DNA of 64,000 nucleotides from Atriophallophorus winterbourni (GCA_013407085.1 JACCGJ010012943.1:1-64000); one strand, 5' to 3'; counted from the stretch's first letter, positions 1-12,935 are shown. The notes: generated by a model not told the origin, from the sequence alone. A program made the numbers and translations.

Positions 1-29
1 TAGTCGAGAAAACGAATAATTCAATCAAA

Positions 30-2745
30 AATCGTCCAAGTTACTTTCAAATTCATGTAAGTTAGTTGAGTGAATAACGTTAGATTGTAAACTGTTCCAA
101 GTAAAAAAGACACAATCAGAAATTGCCTACTACAGTTTAGGCTTGAACGGGGTACTACCAGAATATAATCGTGGGTCCAATAATTCCGCCTATCCCTTCG
201 CGCGAAGAGTCCCTTTAAGTAATGGTTTGGGAATGTTTTGTAGAGTAGGATAAGATCTCCTATGACTCGTCAATTGGGTTGGTCGGAAAAATTCAGATAA
301 GCTATCCATTAAAGCATGAATCGGATGCTAAGAACTAGTTTTTCCTAGCGTTGATAGATTCGCCGCATAGGTTCAACATCCTTCTTCCGCCACAGAGACC
401 ATGACTGCACACCGTATTCCATGATTGGCCTCAAGTATGCATTCATGATCCTTGGGAATATCTCGGGCGAAAATTTCCCAAATACCCTTTTTAGTAGATT
501 GAGAACAAGTGAAGCATTTGGAAAGGATGTGTTAGTTTAAATTGTTTAAGTTGGAGTATATCCAGACAACCAAATCCTATTCTTCACTGCTTTTTCCAAG
601 CACGTGTAAACCCATATGTCATGTGAACTCTACTCTACTCATGAGCTTGCATTTGTTGAAGTTAAACGGCAGTTTGTTCTTCAACGACGAGTTGTGAAGC
701 GTATCAAGATCATTTTGTAATAGCAGACAGTCTTCTGATGTAACTCCATATCTTTATGTCCTCCGCAAATAACGAAATGTTACAACGAACAATTTCCGGT
801 ACTTCATTGACATAAACCAGAAAGAGGATCGGACCAAGGACTGAACCTTGTGGAACTCCGCTAGTTGCTGCTATTGGTTTTGATAATGCACCATCAACAC
901 GTACCAGGGTAGTGCGATTTGTTAGGTAGTCATTTAGCCAAGCCAACAACTTTCCAGTGATGCCATGCCTTTCAAGCTTCTGCAGTAGTAGAGAATGGTC
1001 AACACGATCGAATGCTTTTGATATAACTATGTAGCACGCGTGTATTGCTTGTCCTTTATCTACCGATTTTGTCCAATCCTCTAGCGTTACCAATAAATTA
1101 GACCAACAGGCATAATTGTGTCTAAATCCATGCTGGTTCCTCGAAAGCAACTGATTATTCTCGAAATGTTTCATTAGATCGTCAACACTGAGTCGCTCAA
1201 GTAATTTTGAAATCACGGATAACAGAATAAATAATTAGAAACATCTGAGCGATTTCCACCTTTATAAATAGAAGAAATTATTCCGCGTTTCCAATCTGTA
1301 GGAATCACTCCACTTGCCAGTGTTTGCTCGAACAAGTATGTGGTGGTTTGTATAGCAAACTCGCAAATTGCTTCAATATTAGCGGGGTTATTCCGTCGAC
1401 CCCAGCAGACTTTCCAGGTTTAAGATTAAATAAAAATTGAAGGACACGTTTCGAAGTGACATTTATTTCACGTATGGCAACCGTGTTTGAAAGTGTTTGA
1501 TTTTGGATGTTTATTGGATGTTCTCTCAGGTTGAATACCGATGAATAAAACGTTGCTAAAGCTCCAGCAGTTTCTGCTGCAGTTGTTGATCCAGCTGATG
1601 TGTTCACGGATGCAACTCTCGGTTTCGCCTTATTTTGTTCGTTAACCATGCGATACAGTATTTTGGGGTTTCGTTCCATCATGCATGATATCACTCCTTG
1701 GAAGCACAACTTGTCTTGGATGACAAATTTGTTTACTTTGTTCCGCAGTAAACGGAATGGTTCCCAGGTCTCTGATGATGGGTTTTGCCGATGGTGTCAC
1801 CAAGCAATGTTTCGTACCGTTAACCTCTTACGAGTTCTGCTTCTTAGTTTTAATTCAAGGTATTTTCTTGAGTTCCTGAGGACAAATTCTGAGCTCACTT
1901 CGATTGAACTTTTGAGATTAGATATAAGCCATATCCAAAACTCATGTACGTTGCTGATTTCCGGTGGGCAGTTGATCGTGTATTTTTCAGAGCATCACTC
2001 AACGCCATAGTGTTGATCTGCTTAACTGTTTTACGGGCATCATTTGTTCTTACAGCTTTAAAAAGATAGTCAAACTGGATGACGACGTGATCACTTAGTC
2101 CCAGTGGACTTTCGTAAGCAACGTTATCAATTTCGTGTTCATTGCTTGTCAGAACGAGATCCAAGAGTGAAGGTAAATTGGTTCCGCGGTATCGAGTATT
2201 ACATGCAATGTGGTTATAAAGAGGAATATCGTATAATAACTCACTGAATGCGCGCTCGACGGAGTGTTATGGGTAAATGGTACTGCTCTGCAGATTCGGT
2301 AAATTGAAGTCACCCATAATTAAAAATCCACGAGTGAATCTGGGAGTAACCATGCGAATTTTGTGGAGTAGGGCCAGATTTTATGTTTCCTGTGCAGACG
2401 GTGGGCGATATACTACTTCTAAGACAGTCTTCGCCCTTAGCTAATCGGACTGAGCACCAGAGTTTATTCCGTAACATGATGTCTGAATCCGTAATCTCAC
2501 GGCACAGAAGGTGTTGGCTATAATATAAAGCTACTCCTCCTCTGTTTTCACGGTCATGACGAATAAGTGACATTCCTGGTAATTCTAGTTCACTATTTGT
2601 TTGGTGAGTCTGTAGCCACGTTTTCATTAAGGCGATGATGTCTGGTGAACATCTCAGAAAAACTGCACGAAGGTTACCGATTTTGTTTACGAGACATTGT
2701 GCGTTGGTGTAGATGCATTTCATAGTTGTTTTTCTTAACAAGGAT
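30..2745 (-). pseudogene. LINE A ORF2 (endonuclease and reverse transcriptase), broken
   Basis: APE-type endonuclease pieces are CIYTNAQCLVNKI and MKTWL (2310-2741), GDFNLP just below 2310, and LDLVLTSN with GLSDHVV (1895-2164). The linker and N-terminal RT lie at 1305-1709 (PGKSAGVDGITP). The RT core lies at 710-1216 with NQHGFRHNY, SKAFDRVDH and SGVPQGSVLGP. The C-terminal block typical of these elements (FFTWNSL...) is readable near 30-130. Two catalytic positions are lost: the endonuclease Glu (TETW in other copies, MKTW here) and the RT motif C (FADD in others, FAED here). Several frameshifts confirm a dead copy. Confidence 0.85.
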
Positions 2746-2785
2746 GGGGTGTGGGGAAGGAGGCTAGCGGAGTGCAGAATATCTG

Positions 2786-4330
2786 TTAGGCTGACTCATC
2801 CAGAGTCGGTATCTGAAGGATTTTTGCTTGCAGTGATGCTTGATCGTTTTGTGGTTGTACTGTTAGAATACAGTGATCTATAGTATCGGCTGAATTTGTT
2901 TCTGATACGTCAACTACTGATTGACTTGGTAGTGTTTCTATTGTACTTCGTGGTGCATCTATCTTTCCAATATGGTGTTTCGATGCGCTTAGTCTAATTT
3001 CTCGTGGCATTAGTCTGCGGAGATTTTCGGAACGAGATTTTACCGTCTTCAACATAACTTTACGAAAGAACGTTATTTTAAAGGGCTTAGGACCGATGCC
3101 ATTATAATTCGTAGATTTAGGGATGCGGATCGTGTACGTCAAAGCTACATCATGCAAGCCAAATATACCACTGAGGAATCTCCACTGTAGCTGATCGTGT
3201 TTACGCTGCACTTCTCTATGAGTGGCTTCCTCGGCTTCAGGAACTCCCACAAGGATCTTTCCTTGGTTTAGTTTGGTATTGTTGCTGGGAGTTCCATGAC
3301 CTTTCCCACCAGGGAATATCAGCGAAGATCATTACAGTGGTCTCTGAACGCTCTCTACGCTGGAGAAATGCGAATGGTAAGATGTTTTCTAGATCCCTTT
3401 CAAAGTTGATTTTAAGCATTCTTGGCTGGTCTAGATTTGAGAAAGTAGGTTTCCGATTCAATCGTCTCAATGATACTCGTTCAACTAGCTCCAAGTCCAT
3501 GTTGCTGCGAAACATTTTCCATTCTCCTTTATCGTGCTTTAGCCTGTCCCTTAGTAAGGTGGCACTCGTTTCCTTCACATTGGTGCAAATCACGCTTAGT
3601 CGATGGAGCGAACGTACACTCTGTGCCGGGCGCTTTCACTGGTTGCTGGACGTTTCAACTACCTTAGATCGAATACCTATGATGTCCAGTTTGGGATTAT
3701 TTTGCACCGTGACTTTGTTTTTCAACCTGAGGGTTTTCGCTGAACCTTCAGATGAGCAGGTCGCTTTAGCTCCACATCTTTGTGCGGATCAGGAATGTTT
3801 GGGCAGACAGGCTTTTAACAGTCACATTTGTAAAGGTGGCTTTTTATGAAAAGGACGCTCCTCAAGACTCTCCGGCACATTTGCAACAGCTAAACCTTCG
3901 TGTTGAAAGATCTCTGAAGATTCAGCGTTTATCTGACTGGTATTACAGTCAGTGGTTTCCGATTTATCGAAACCTATACTGGCATACTGAGAATTCTGAG
4001 CGGTTACCAGAGTCTCTACCGATGTATTCAACGTTTGTATGAGAAGCTCTAATCTCAGCATCCGATCATCCTGGTTGCTTTGCTCTACACTTGTTCGAGC
4101 AGTTAAATCCGCGTTTGGTTTAGTTCGACAACATTTGCATTGCAGGCATGTTTTCATCATTCAGGATCGATAACGCCTCCGTGATTAATGATTTGTCACA
4201 TTTAGCGTGACATGTGTGGGAACACTTGCGACACGTGACAGATTTGACCTTACCACTGACGATTTTCATTCAGATGACGCACGTTTCGTGGACATCTAAT
4301 CGTTTCGTGTTAACAGGGTCAACCAAAAGT
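2786..4330 (-). pseudogene. LINE A ORF1 (zinc finger plus RRM-like), broken
   Basis: CR1-type ORF1, an RNA-binding chaperone-like protein in intact elements. The N-terminal finger is at about 4150-4262 with spaced Cys/His (CRKCSHTCHAKC). It is followed by a polar linker (3822-4160), the block starting ICTNVKETSATLL with IPWWERSW (3237-3593), then VGVPEAEEA and PKPFKITFF blocks (2786-3250). These match the ORF1 blocks of copies C, E and F in order. At least three frame changes separate them, so no intact protein is possible. Confidence 0.75.
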
Positions 4331-4749
4331 ACAAATCAGAGCACTAAAATTAATACCGCTGGGGTTGGTTTGTGTGGAGTTGACGGAAAGTGACGGGTTG
4401 TAGGAATATATCGTCACCCGATTTAGCCGCGAATTTGCCAGATTCCCTATGAGGATTTTGGTGTGAATTTGATTTCACTTTGTGCATTTCGCCGAGCAGT
4501 TCCCGACGGTGGTAAACACCGATGGGTTGATCTAACAGCAGAAACACAAAAGCGATTCAAATAAACGAACGAACTGCAGAAAATCCACGGGTGACGCACA
4601 CAAAGAATGACACGTCGCAGATGTATGATTATTGTATGAATAGATCCGACGTAGCAAGCTTTCAGTTAGATATCCAAAAATCAAACCGATCGGATGAAAA
4701 CTAAGAAAGATATATCCAAAAATATCGGAGGTCAAAATTAATCCAACCG

Positions 4750-5870
4750 CACGTCTCGTGTTAGATTCAACTAGTGCATGGGTTTATGGTCACGACCGAG
4801 TTATAAGAATGCGGTACAAATACATTCACGGAAATATACCAAGCGATGATAACGTGTTATTTACCCAGCGAGTTTGCCGTTTCGCGCACCTACTCGTTGT
4901 GGAGATGGCGAATTGTGGGCCAGCAATTGATGTGCAATGGATTATTACCAAATACGCTGGGTTGCCCTGACAGTGTCATGTCGAACGTCCTCGCTGGCTT
5001 CCGGCCAGACAAATATACCCTTGAATAGCTCAACGCAAGCACGAATGCCAAAATGGATAATGCTACAACAGGACTTGGATGTTCTATATCACTGGTCCCT
5101 ATTAAATCAAATTCCGTTCAACTTACGCAAATGTAATATGTTACAGCTTGGCCGTAATTACGACCACACATATCATCTAGGCCACGAAAACCTAACTTGG
5201 ACCACCCGAGGAGAATTTTTGGGCGGTTCACACCCAAAACACTTCCCCGCATTATAAATACTTACATTCATCCAACGATGGAGTATTTGATCCCAGCGTG
5301 GGCACCGTGGCTGCGCAAAGACATCGACCTCGTGGAAAGAATTTACCACCGAGCAACAAAGCTAGTTGATGGGATGCAGCACGTCCCATATCAAGAGCGA
5401 ATGGCCATACTAGGTTTGCCTGATTTTACACAGAGGCGAATGAGGAGCGACGTTATTCTAGCTTACAAATGACTGCTAATCGAAAACCACCCGCTTCGAG
5501 ATCTAATAAAAATAGTCTTCTCTCGGAATACACGTAGTCACTCAAGTTGCCTCGCAATACCTCACTCAAGACTTGACTCTCTGCGCCATTTCTTCTCTGT
5601 GCGTATCTGCTTTCTATGGAATGCACTACCGCAAGACGTTGGTAATACAACAAAATTCGATGTTTTTAAAGCAAAACTAGATGCATATATCCAAAAACAC
5701 CCCATAATCAGCCCTGTGTATTGAATCAATATGAATCCAGACAAACATACAACAATGTGTTTTTGATTACATTTTCTTTTTTGTAATAGTTGTCATCCAA
5801 TGGTACATGCGAAGCAACTGCTTTTTTCATAAAATCTTAATTCTTGATTCTTCTTGATTCTTGATTATTG
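4750..5870 (+). mobile_element. CR1-like LINE B, 5'-truncated, decayed
   Basis: Only the 3' part of ORF2 is present. A badly altered RT palm can be followed from about 4770 (NRxxRxR-like, then GP...LPDSVxSNVL, with motif C degraded). The thumb and C-terminal part is clearer: LQQDLDVLYHWSL, FNLRKCNMLQLG (4937-5257), YIHPTMEYLIPAWAPWLRKDI and IYHRATKLV (5197-5472), then FFSVRICFLWNALP near 5590-5640. A stop near 5720 is followed by a 3' UTR with a hairpin (5812-5823) and an ATTCTTG-type tail ending about 5870. Its 5' truncation point abuts the 5' end of LINE A. Confidence 0.8.
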
Positions 5871-5879
5871 AAGATTGTT

Positions 5880-6208
5880 TTGGATATGAACAATTTCACC
5901 GTTTGAACGAAGATGGGATAAGTGGTCGGGGAGCGATTTGCGATACGAATATCGCCCTAGCCAACGGGCAGAGGGAGTGGCGTGATGTCGAAAAAAGAAG
6001 AGTCCTTAAGTTGTGTGATGTTTGAATCGTTATCTTGCATGTCGATGACTTCGTGTGAGGATGACAACTCTATAACACCAATTGAGGATGTCGCGTCAGC
6101 GATAGGATTTTGGACACCTGAGATATATCGTATGCCAGCCGTGAATTGACTGACAAAATCCTGGTGTATCAACTCTCCAGGGGAGTAGCTCTCCGCAGAT
6201 CTTTTCAT
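5880..6208 (-). pseudogene. Ty3/gypsy pol remnant (RNase H end, start of integrase)
   Basis: The translation contains YSPGELIHQDFVSQFTAGI followed by RYISGVQNPIADA. This is the usual C-terminus of gypsy RNase H, where the family reads approximately RQLDYIxQFTxDIRxxxGxxNxVADALSRI. The next residues resemble the segment leading to the integrase zinc finger. There is no LTR, protease or RT nearby, so this is a small orphan fragment. The homology is recognised by eye. Confidence 0.65.
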
Positions 6209-6510
6209 TGATTAAAAGTATGGGTTAAGCTCAGTGAAAAGTGTAAACTGCTCGCTCCGCACAATGGGCCGGGAGTGGTTAATTCAATGACTGAATAATT
6301 AAGCAAAACGTGTAGTTATGAGACGAATATGATTTTCTGATACAAAACATGGGATAAATGGAGGTAAAAATAATTAACTGAAAAAATACGCCGATTTGAA
6401 GCAAGAAAATTTGATGTACCGGAAAAATACACAAATGGATGCTTGTATATTTGTCTCGCCGATTTGTAGTACACCAAGGTTAAGTGTATCACGTCGGGCT
6501 CACCTATTTG

Positions 6511-8330
6511 TAGTCGACTGACTACTACAATAAAGTTCAATGAATGTAGGGAAAAACGCACAGGACAATGATTGTATAGCGGTAGCCAAAACATGTACAA
6601 AGGTACAGCAGAACAGTCACGTAGCACGCGTGAAAGGAAAAGATGACATAGTCAATAGTTTTAAGGCGCGGTAATACGCAGTTGTTACAAGTGAAAAAAT
6701 GATAAGTAGATCCCAAGGTCAGTTCTCGAATGAACGCAGTTGTGTAGTTAATGAACCGTACGTTGACAGCTATTGACTTGTTATTAACCCATTACCTCCC
6801 ATAACAGTTCTTTTGAGTACAATTTCGATATATTCAAGCTTGTATATCAATTAATTTAAAGCGAATTTTTTTAAATCTCATGTGCATATCAGAGAAATAT
6901 ACCTAATCGATATAGCATGAAGGTTATATACGCGTATATACATACAGATAATTGAGAAATCTGTTATTTTTATGTGATCTCATATGAGATCGCCGGGAAA
7001 AAAATAAAAAATAAAAAAATAAAACTCTATGAATCAGACATACACCACAGATTGTTGATTCGGCTAAGTGAGCATTGAATTCGAAGATAAATGACCAAGA
7101 CTTATTTTAATTTTTTTAAATATTAACTCTAGACCAATGTTACAACACCCACCTGCAACTAATTGCTTACAAATTACACATTAAAATCTTTACAGAAAAT
7201 ATACAAATGGTATCAACGAAATAATTTCAATATTCTGACAAAGGAATCTTGATGCAAATGAGACACAGGACTTATGATATGGAGACGTTCTGGAAGGCAG
7301 TATGATGCACTTTGATTGAGTTTTGAAGAAGCTTGACATTTAAGAATATAATTCCACAGCCGGCGAGAATTATACTTTAGGTTAATCTTTATAAATCAAT
7401 CGCAAAATATACAATTTCGAGAATTTTTTAAGAATGTCTTAGAAAGAAAAAGTGCTTGCGCGTGAAACGATCCTGAAACAACGTTTGAGCAACACAAAAA
7501 ATTTTGAAAGAAGTGTTGGGAAAATAGCAGGAGATCAGTACAAAATTTGATGTTGCCATGCTTGTGAAGAGTTATTTTTGCAGACGACAAATAACCATAC
7601 TCTGCAATATTTTTTAAATCTTTGAAGAACATGCTTTTTTGAAGCCTTCATCGGAATCGGGGATATTTCTACGCTTTTCAAATGTAAGTCTTCATGTCCG
7701 TAGAACCGCAACGGATGAATATCGAGATTAAGTGATCCACGACACAGATTTTTGTACCACTGAAATGACCCTCTCAGTACCAAGTGCTATGATTTTCTTT
7801 AAATTGCGGAGCATATCGGGGACCCCATTTTTGATTATTCCGAATCAATCTTTATCGAATAAAAAGCATTTGAAGTTAGGCGATTTTATGTCCATTACAT
7901 TTACAAAGGTAATGCAGCTCTTATCAGTTTTTCGGATGCAAGTCAGCAACAGGTATCTGCATTCGTTTCGGCCAATTGTTTATGCTGTCAATTTTTCACA
8001 ACAACAGTTTTATCTCTATACTATCCTCGCCAAAGCAGCACCAAGATTTGCTTAGACCTGCTTTTCCGTTTACAACTCATTTGGTTCCACGTAAGTGTTC
8101 TTCATTCCGATTATATACAACAAAAATAGCGTAGGTAAACTAGTCAGTTTGTAACAACTGTGTTTTACTGGACCTAAATACAATTGACCTTGACTCTTTT
8201 TCCGTTCACGCGTGTTATGTGACTGCTCTTCTGTACCGCTGTACACGTTTTGGCTGCCGCGATAAAATCTCCGCTGTACTGTGAGTTTTCTCCTACTTTT
8301 GTAGGACGTTATTGAAGTAGTGAGTCTACA
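6511..8330. repeat. Foldback element with about 180-bp inverted arms
   Basis: The left arm (6511-6692) and right arm (about 8140-8330) are clearly inverse complements. Shared blocks include GTAGCCAAAACATGTACA against the complement of TGTACACGTTTTGGCTGC, AGCAGTCACGTAGCACGCG against CGCGTGTTATGTGACTGCT, and an inner GTTGTTACAA against TTGTAACAAC. The outer ends contain GACTGACTACTACAAT-like sequence. The 1.45-kb centre has only short open frames (for example minus 7535-7783) that I do not recognise. The same arms form the compact element at 20812-21166. Confidence 0.7.
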
Positions 8331-10109
8331 TCAAGTTTTCGACGAAGACTTGCTACACTCTATCATTGAAATTCGGATTTGTGGTCAATGAGGTTTCTCT
8401 GAAGATTTGAGATATATCTACCAACGATTTACACTGATTAATAACGCGTTTTGACAAAACTCTTATATGCCCTTACTTTATTACTAGTTTCTGGTTACTA
8501 ATGTCCGGTACAATATCAACCAATATATTCGCATTTTGCGTCAGTTAACTTATTTTGGGTAGCAAATATTGTCAATAGTTAGGAAATGTGTTTTCCAAAA
8601 TGCTGGGTTCGCTGTCACCTGCGTTAACCTTCATAACATTAACTTCCTCCACAGGAAAACGCATCCCGCTTCATTTGTCACTGCTAGAAGCTGATCATGG
8701 TTGTGCAAGTGGAACAGTGTCGTATTTAATGCGGCTTTTCGACTAACCCTTCGCTGGATTTCAAATAAATCTGCTTTTACCAGGTGGTGCTTTTCGACAG
8801 CCAAATGATAACAATATTAAAGAAATATTGTGTGTACACATCTAGCTCGAATCTAGTAACTAGTGAAAAAAGCATGACTGTGCCATTTATACCGTGTATA
8901 TTTCAGTAAGTCATACTTTCCGAGGCGTTTCTCCTTATATTGGTCAACTTGACACAAAAGTCATAGGGTATAAAAATGATTCACTGTGCTTCACGATTTA
9001 TGCTTTCGGAAGTATTCACGAATTCAATGTAATGATTGATAGAGGTAAATTCAATTTGATATCTTGGTCTTTCATGATGCACAGAGCAATGGTTTGACTT
9101 ATAGTAGAACTCTCGTCGCAAAAGCCTACTTGCTTCTCCCCAATAACCACACTGAAAAATTAATCCCAAAACACAGACTGAAAGTAATGTTTAAAATCTC
9201 AGCAAACATATCCTAAGCTTTTGCACACGAGGGTTAGTCCACAATCTCGGACGCTTCAAATTATTGGCATCGGTGAAAACCTCGCAAATTAAAATTATAC
9301 GTTGTACGTTTTTACTGTTACTCCAGTGAACCTAGTGTTTGCAGATCACAATAACACACACTAAGTCCGACATTGTCCGCAATTCATAGACAAATATTCT
9401 TCAGAAATGTGGGAGAAAATCAAATTCTCTTTAAAGGTAATGTGGAATTCTCGATCATGGTCAGCAACACTGCATTGCTCACGTTTAAAAATGAATTGGT
9501 TACGCTTTATCATCGGCAAAAAGTCTCCAAGGTAATTCAAATACATGCGCAACAATCCACGCAGATTACAGCGTGATTCCGCCTAATCTACAACTCTGGA
9601 ATCAGAACCATAATTTGTGCAATATATTGATTGGCTCACGAAAATGAGCATTTTTTCTAAAAAACCGAGAATTATCTGTATACTGATTTTCCCGAGTGTT
9701 TTCAAAATACGTCCGCAGAAACGATACTCGTTTATTTTTTTCTGAATTTATGTGCGCAACAATGCTATGCACATTTTAAGTTGATAAAAACGAAAGATTT
9801 TGTTTTACTAAAGACTCGAAGGATTATTGAAGCTCTGTCTTAAATGAATAGAATAGTTACATGTGATGACGTTGCGTACATGCTAGATTTCTCTGCGTTA
9901 ATCATTCTAGCTTGTTTCGCTCAATAGAACGTATACAGGATTTAGATAAACCAAACCAAGCATTGGTTGACTCCTACTAACACCTGTTTCACACCTGAAT
10001 AACACGATGAACAGCTGGAATGATCAACAAAGTAGATCCGCATGGGGAGATCGAATTAATTTAAACTACTCTTTATGGAATGTTACAACTCTGCGTTTAC
10101 AATTTACAA
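8331..10109. other. No recognisable gene
   Basis: AT-rich DNA with short unrelated open frames on both strands (for example plus 8894-9097, plus 9373-9576). None shows a family motif. I see no tRNA, rRNA or repeat that I can support here. Confidence 0.5.
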
Positions 10110-10210
10110 GGGCTTTTGCGTGATTATCGTTATTATGTGGAGATAGTAAGATTAGGTTCAATGAGACCTCTCATAATGGAAAAAAGGTAATTTTAGTTGT
10201 ACTTTAGTTG
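10110..10210 (-). repeat. Degraded SINE-like fragment
   Basis: On the minus strand a block resembling TCATTGAACCTAATCTTACT matches by eye TCACTGAAACTAATCTTACT at about 16022-16041 and TCACTGAAGCTAATCTTGCT (minus) at about 41633-41660. The hammerhead-like core that follows in the other copies is not preserved. Confidence 0.4.
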
Positions 10211-10589
10211 CACCAGATTGAGAGATTGTACCTTTTAATCTAAGTCAACCAATGAATATAAGGAAATTTTTTAAGTGGTCACATAACGAATTGGCACATC
10301 TCAAAATGATTCTACATGTTTGGGTTTTTGGTTGAAACATAATAAAGCCATTTCGTCGTTTGTTTCTACAGTGCTGGCAGGAGGAGTGTGTCGCACAAGA
10401 GATGCACGACACCAAGATCAGCACGCTTTTTAAGAAAAAGGATGACAGTGGACAATGTAGCAATTACCGAGTAAACGATTTTCTGAATGTTATAAGAATA
10501 TGTTTGCTTTTTATTGCTGAACAAATGTGGGTACAATGTAATTCAAGGTAGTTTTTGAAGTTTTTAATAATCTAAAAAGCATCAAACTC

Positions 10590-10885
10590 AACAAAATCTC
10601 CGAGAGTCCCTTCGCGTGAATAGTCACTTTAATGGATGGTTTGGGGTAAGCTGATTCGCTGATAAGGAAAGTCGAACAAATTCTGTTGAGATTTCCTTTC
10701 TTCATAAAGCTAGTTTTGGATGCTGAGAGCTAGATTTGTTAATTTCGACATCTTTATTGGTCCACGGAAACCATGACTACGTCGCGTGTTCATGACTGGT
10801 ATCAGGTATGTATTTATGAACCTTAGGAATATCTTGGGTGGAAATTTTCCAAATACACGTTCGAGTAGATTTAGGACACGTGTTA
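10590..10885 (-). mobile_element. CR1-like LINE scrap (ORF2 C-terminal region)
   Basis: The nucleotide sequence aligns by eye with 190-510 of LINE A. Shared landmarks include CCTTCGCG with an AGTC block, GATGCTGAGAACTAG-like sequence, CGGAAACCATGACTAC, and TTGGGAATATCTCGGGC against TAGGAATATCTTGGGTG. It is the thumb/C-terminal part of ORF2, in pieces and without an open frame. The family match stops near 10885. Confidence 0.65.
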
Positions 10886-11214
10886 GCTGATAGTGTTTAT
10901 CGGAATCTCAAAGTTTCTTTTGCGGGGAAGATCAACCGTTTGCATTATCTTTTTCTGAGAAAACATCTAGAAAAGTGTCGGGACAAGCGTATTTCATTCT
11001 ACGCTGATTTTATTTTGTTACCAGACATTCGACCACGTCAGCAAGCAGTGTCGTCTTCAAAGTGCTCGCTTAGCCCAATGGGCCACCACTGAAAACTGCT
11101 CGAATTTGTTATTTCCTTCGACTTTGTCATACATTGTTCAGTCCAATTGAACATTTGAAGCATTTACAGCTTGCCAAAACGTTGAAGAATGATGTGTTAC
11201 GATTTTATTCGATC
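10886..11214. other. Unrecognised sequence
   Basis: A short plus-strand open frame (to about 11092) reads through basic and aromatic residues but has no motif I recognise. It may be debris of another mobile element. No function is assigned. Confidence 0.3.
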
Positions 11215-11220
11215 CACTAT

Positions 11221-11246
11221 ACCTATATACCTATATACCTATATAT
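11221..11246. repeat. Microsatellite (ACCTATAT)n
   Basis: Three consecutive copies of the 8-mer ACCTATAT are directly visible. Confidence 0.9.
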
Positions 11247-11380
11247 GCTCACGCGGTGTGATTGTTAGCTACCTGCGCTATTTTAAAGTACGGACCTAGG
11301 TAAGGCACATGATAATTCCTGCCACATAGATTGCTAATGATGCAGCCATTACTACTTAGTCCCTAGAATACAAACATTCG

Positions 11381-11467
11381 CCAATGGACTGCTTTTCGTC
11401 GGCATGCAAAGTCTTTGGGCTGACAAACAGCATGAGCAAGACTAAAGTGCTTGGTCAAGGACTGTAA
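11381..11467 (+). pseudogene. Reverse-transcriptase scrap (non-LTR)
   Basis: A stretch of under 30 residues, FSSACKVFGLTNSMSKTKVL, resembles the conserved segment after the catalytic motif C of some non-LTR reverse transcriptases, where the family pattern is roughly FxxxCKxFGLxIxxxKTxVM. It is isolated and ends in a stop. The assignment rests only on this one block. Confidence 0.4.
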
Positions 11468-12700
11468 CGCCTCTCATCACCGCTGTTGGTCGTAATACAA
11501 AAAATGATTTCATGGTGAACTGAATTCAGGGAGTCGACCTTCAGCCACTTGCGGCACTTGCGGCACAAATACGTTTGCGATAGAGATATGGAAGCTCTGG
11601 GGATTGAAACTACGAGGTGGACAAAATTGCACGTGACTGCTCACTTTGGAGTCAACGTGTAAAGCATCGTCTGCAATCTGGAGAAGAGCAGATACCGTAA
11701 TCAGCTGTTATCCCACATCACACCCTCAGCCTGCAACTTACTGCCTATCGCTGTTAGCACGTGGGAGAAATTGTTGACATAACTGTTTTTGGATGGTTAA
11801 CATAGATACCAAGAGATGTCAAAAACATGTTGGAAAAATAAGAGTATTTTTACTAACCCATGAAACATTGTGAAATTGGTAAAAGTTATACTTGGAGGCC
11901 ATTGTTAATTAGCTTGTACACCAAGTTATTGTATGACCGATCAAACGATCAAATCATCAGAATTGACAAGCTTTTGATGCGCTCACATCCCATTCAAGAC
12001 CGAATATCAAATGCTTACTGGCATTTTTCTTCATCAGTTGTAGACCTCGTATCAGTGAAATGGTAATATAAGAAGATATGAAGCAACGCTGAATCAAAAT
12101 GGAACAACCAAACATTGGATGAACGATACACGAGATGGATTTAAGTCAATCTATCAAATCAACGAAAGTAGTCATTTTTAGTGCGTTCACATCTTACGGT
12201 TCTGATGCACCTCAAGGATAAGACACCTTTATCTAGCGTTACGAACAGCATCTAAAGAATCAACTGTTAGGACTGTTCCGGCTTTTACGTAAGGCAGGCT
12301 TCCAGGGAAATTCAAACTAGAATCTGAGGACACCGAAAGCGTCTCCGGAGACAGCCTCGGGATGCGAGGGAATATCAATGCTCTATTCATGATTCCGCCT
12401 TGGCGGAAGATAGACAAAGTGGAAATATTGAGACACGGTATTATACCGTATAGCTAAAGCCTACATGCGGAGGTGGTCGAAATTACTAAGGTGGTCAATA
12501 ATGTGGATGGGGCGGAAATCTCCACAAACTGGCGCTCGGCACTGATGCGAAAGTAAATAGTTATTATTCATCTTATACCTACTAGTTAATTAGATTTTTG
12601 TTTTTCTTCAAAAATAGCCTTAGCCCCGTTTGTTATGTAATTTTACGCATTTGGGCCGCTGTGTCAACTGACCTTGACCGTGTTCACTTGTATTATATTG
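11468..12700. other. No recognisable gene
   Basis: Only short unrelated open frames (plus 11860-12066, minus 12229-12417). There is a small direct duplication CTTGCGGCA near 11560. Nothing else is supportable. Confidence 0.45.
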
Positions 12701-12769
12701 ACGTGGATACACAATAGGAGGAATATCGACCACTGATCCTGGTCATTCCCACGAGACGTGACACATTGT

Positions 12770-12935
12770 AGACGTACTATAGGCTGTTAAGCGGTTAGGT
12801 CAAATAAGTGGTGGTGGGTTGACCGCTACTTAATCATGTTCCCTGTCCTGACGAAGCTTCTGTGTCAGAAGTGAAACGTTATCCTAAAACTTCTCTAACC
12901 GAATGCACTCAAATTTCTTCGAATTAAATAAAAAA
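12770..12935 (+). repeat. SINE-like repeat carrying a hammerhead-like core, copy 1
   Basis: This matches a second copy at 43130-43270 along about 130 bp. Shared features are GTGGTGG followed by TTGACCGCTACTTA (TTGCATTGCTACTTA in copy 2), GTTCCCT/GTTTCCCT, an ACGAAG block, GAAACGTTA and then AAAACTxCTnnAACCGA. No pol III box A/B pair could be confirmed, so SINE is a working label for a short dispersed repeat. Confidence 0.55.
12848..12880 (+). ncRNA. Hammerhead ribozyme-like core in the SINE-like repeat
   Basis: The order is CTGACGA, then a hairpin with stem CTTCT/AGAAG (12856-12871), then GAAACGTT. This is the C3-A9 box, helix II and the GAAA box of a hammerhead. ACGT is self-complementary, as in the PLE motifs. 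Helix I pairing is poor in this copy; copy 2 at 43190 has better helix I pairing but a damaged CTGA box. Activity is not shown. Confidence 0.4.

Larger units (their letters stand above)
1..4745 (-). mobile_element. CR1-like non-LTR retrotransposon A, decayed, runs off left edge
   Basis: A minus-strand LINE, nearly full length, whose 3' end lies beyond base 1. Read from right to left it holds a 5' UTR (about 4330-4745), ORF1 (about 2786-4300) and ORF2 (about 30-2745). ORF1 keeps a PHD-like zinc finger and an RRM-like region; ORF2 keeps endonuclease and reverse transcriptase blocks. Many frameshifts and stops break both. The 5' sequence ending near GGTCAAAATTAATCCAA is also found at the 5' end of copy G near 53066, which supports 4745 as a true element end. 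The architecture is that of the CR1/Jockey group. Confidence 0.85.

Noticed and set aside
4735..5870. A/B and F/H head-to-head pairs as products of twin priming (5' inversion) of one LINE
   Set aside because: In twin priming the inverted part carries only upstream sequence. A and F both extend through the RT C-terminus, and F has its own tail, so each pair is two separate insertions.
8894..9097. Plus-strand 67-codon frame as a small gene
   Set aside because: No motif, no convincing start context, no neighbouring exons; frames of this size are common by chance.
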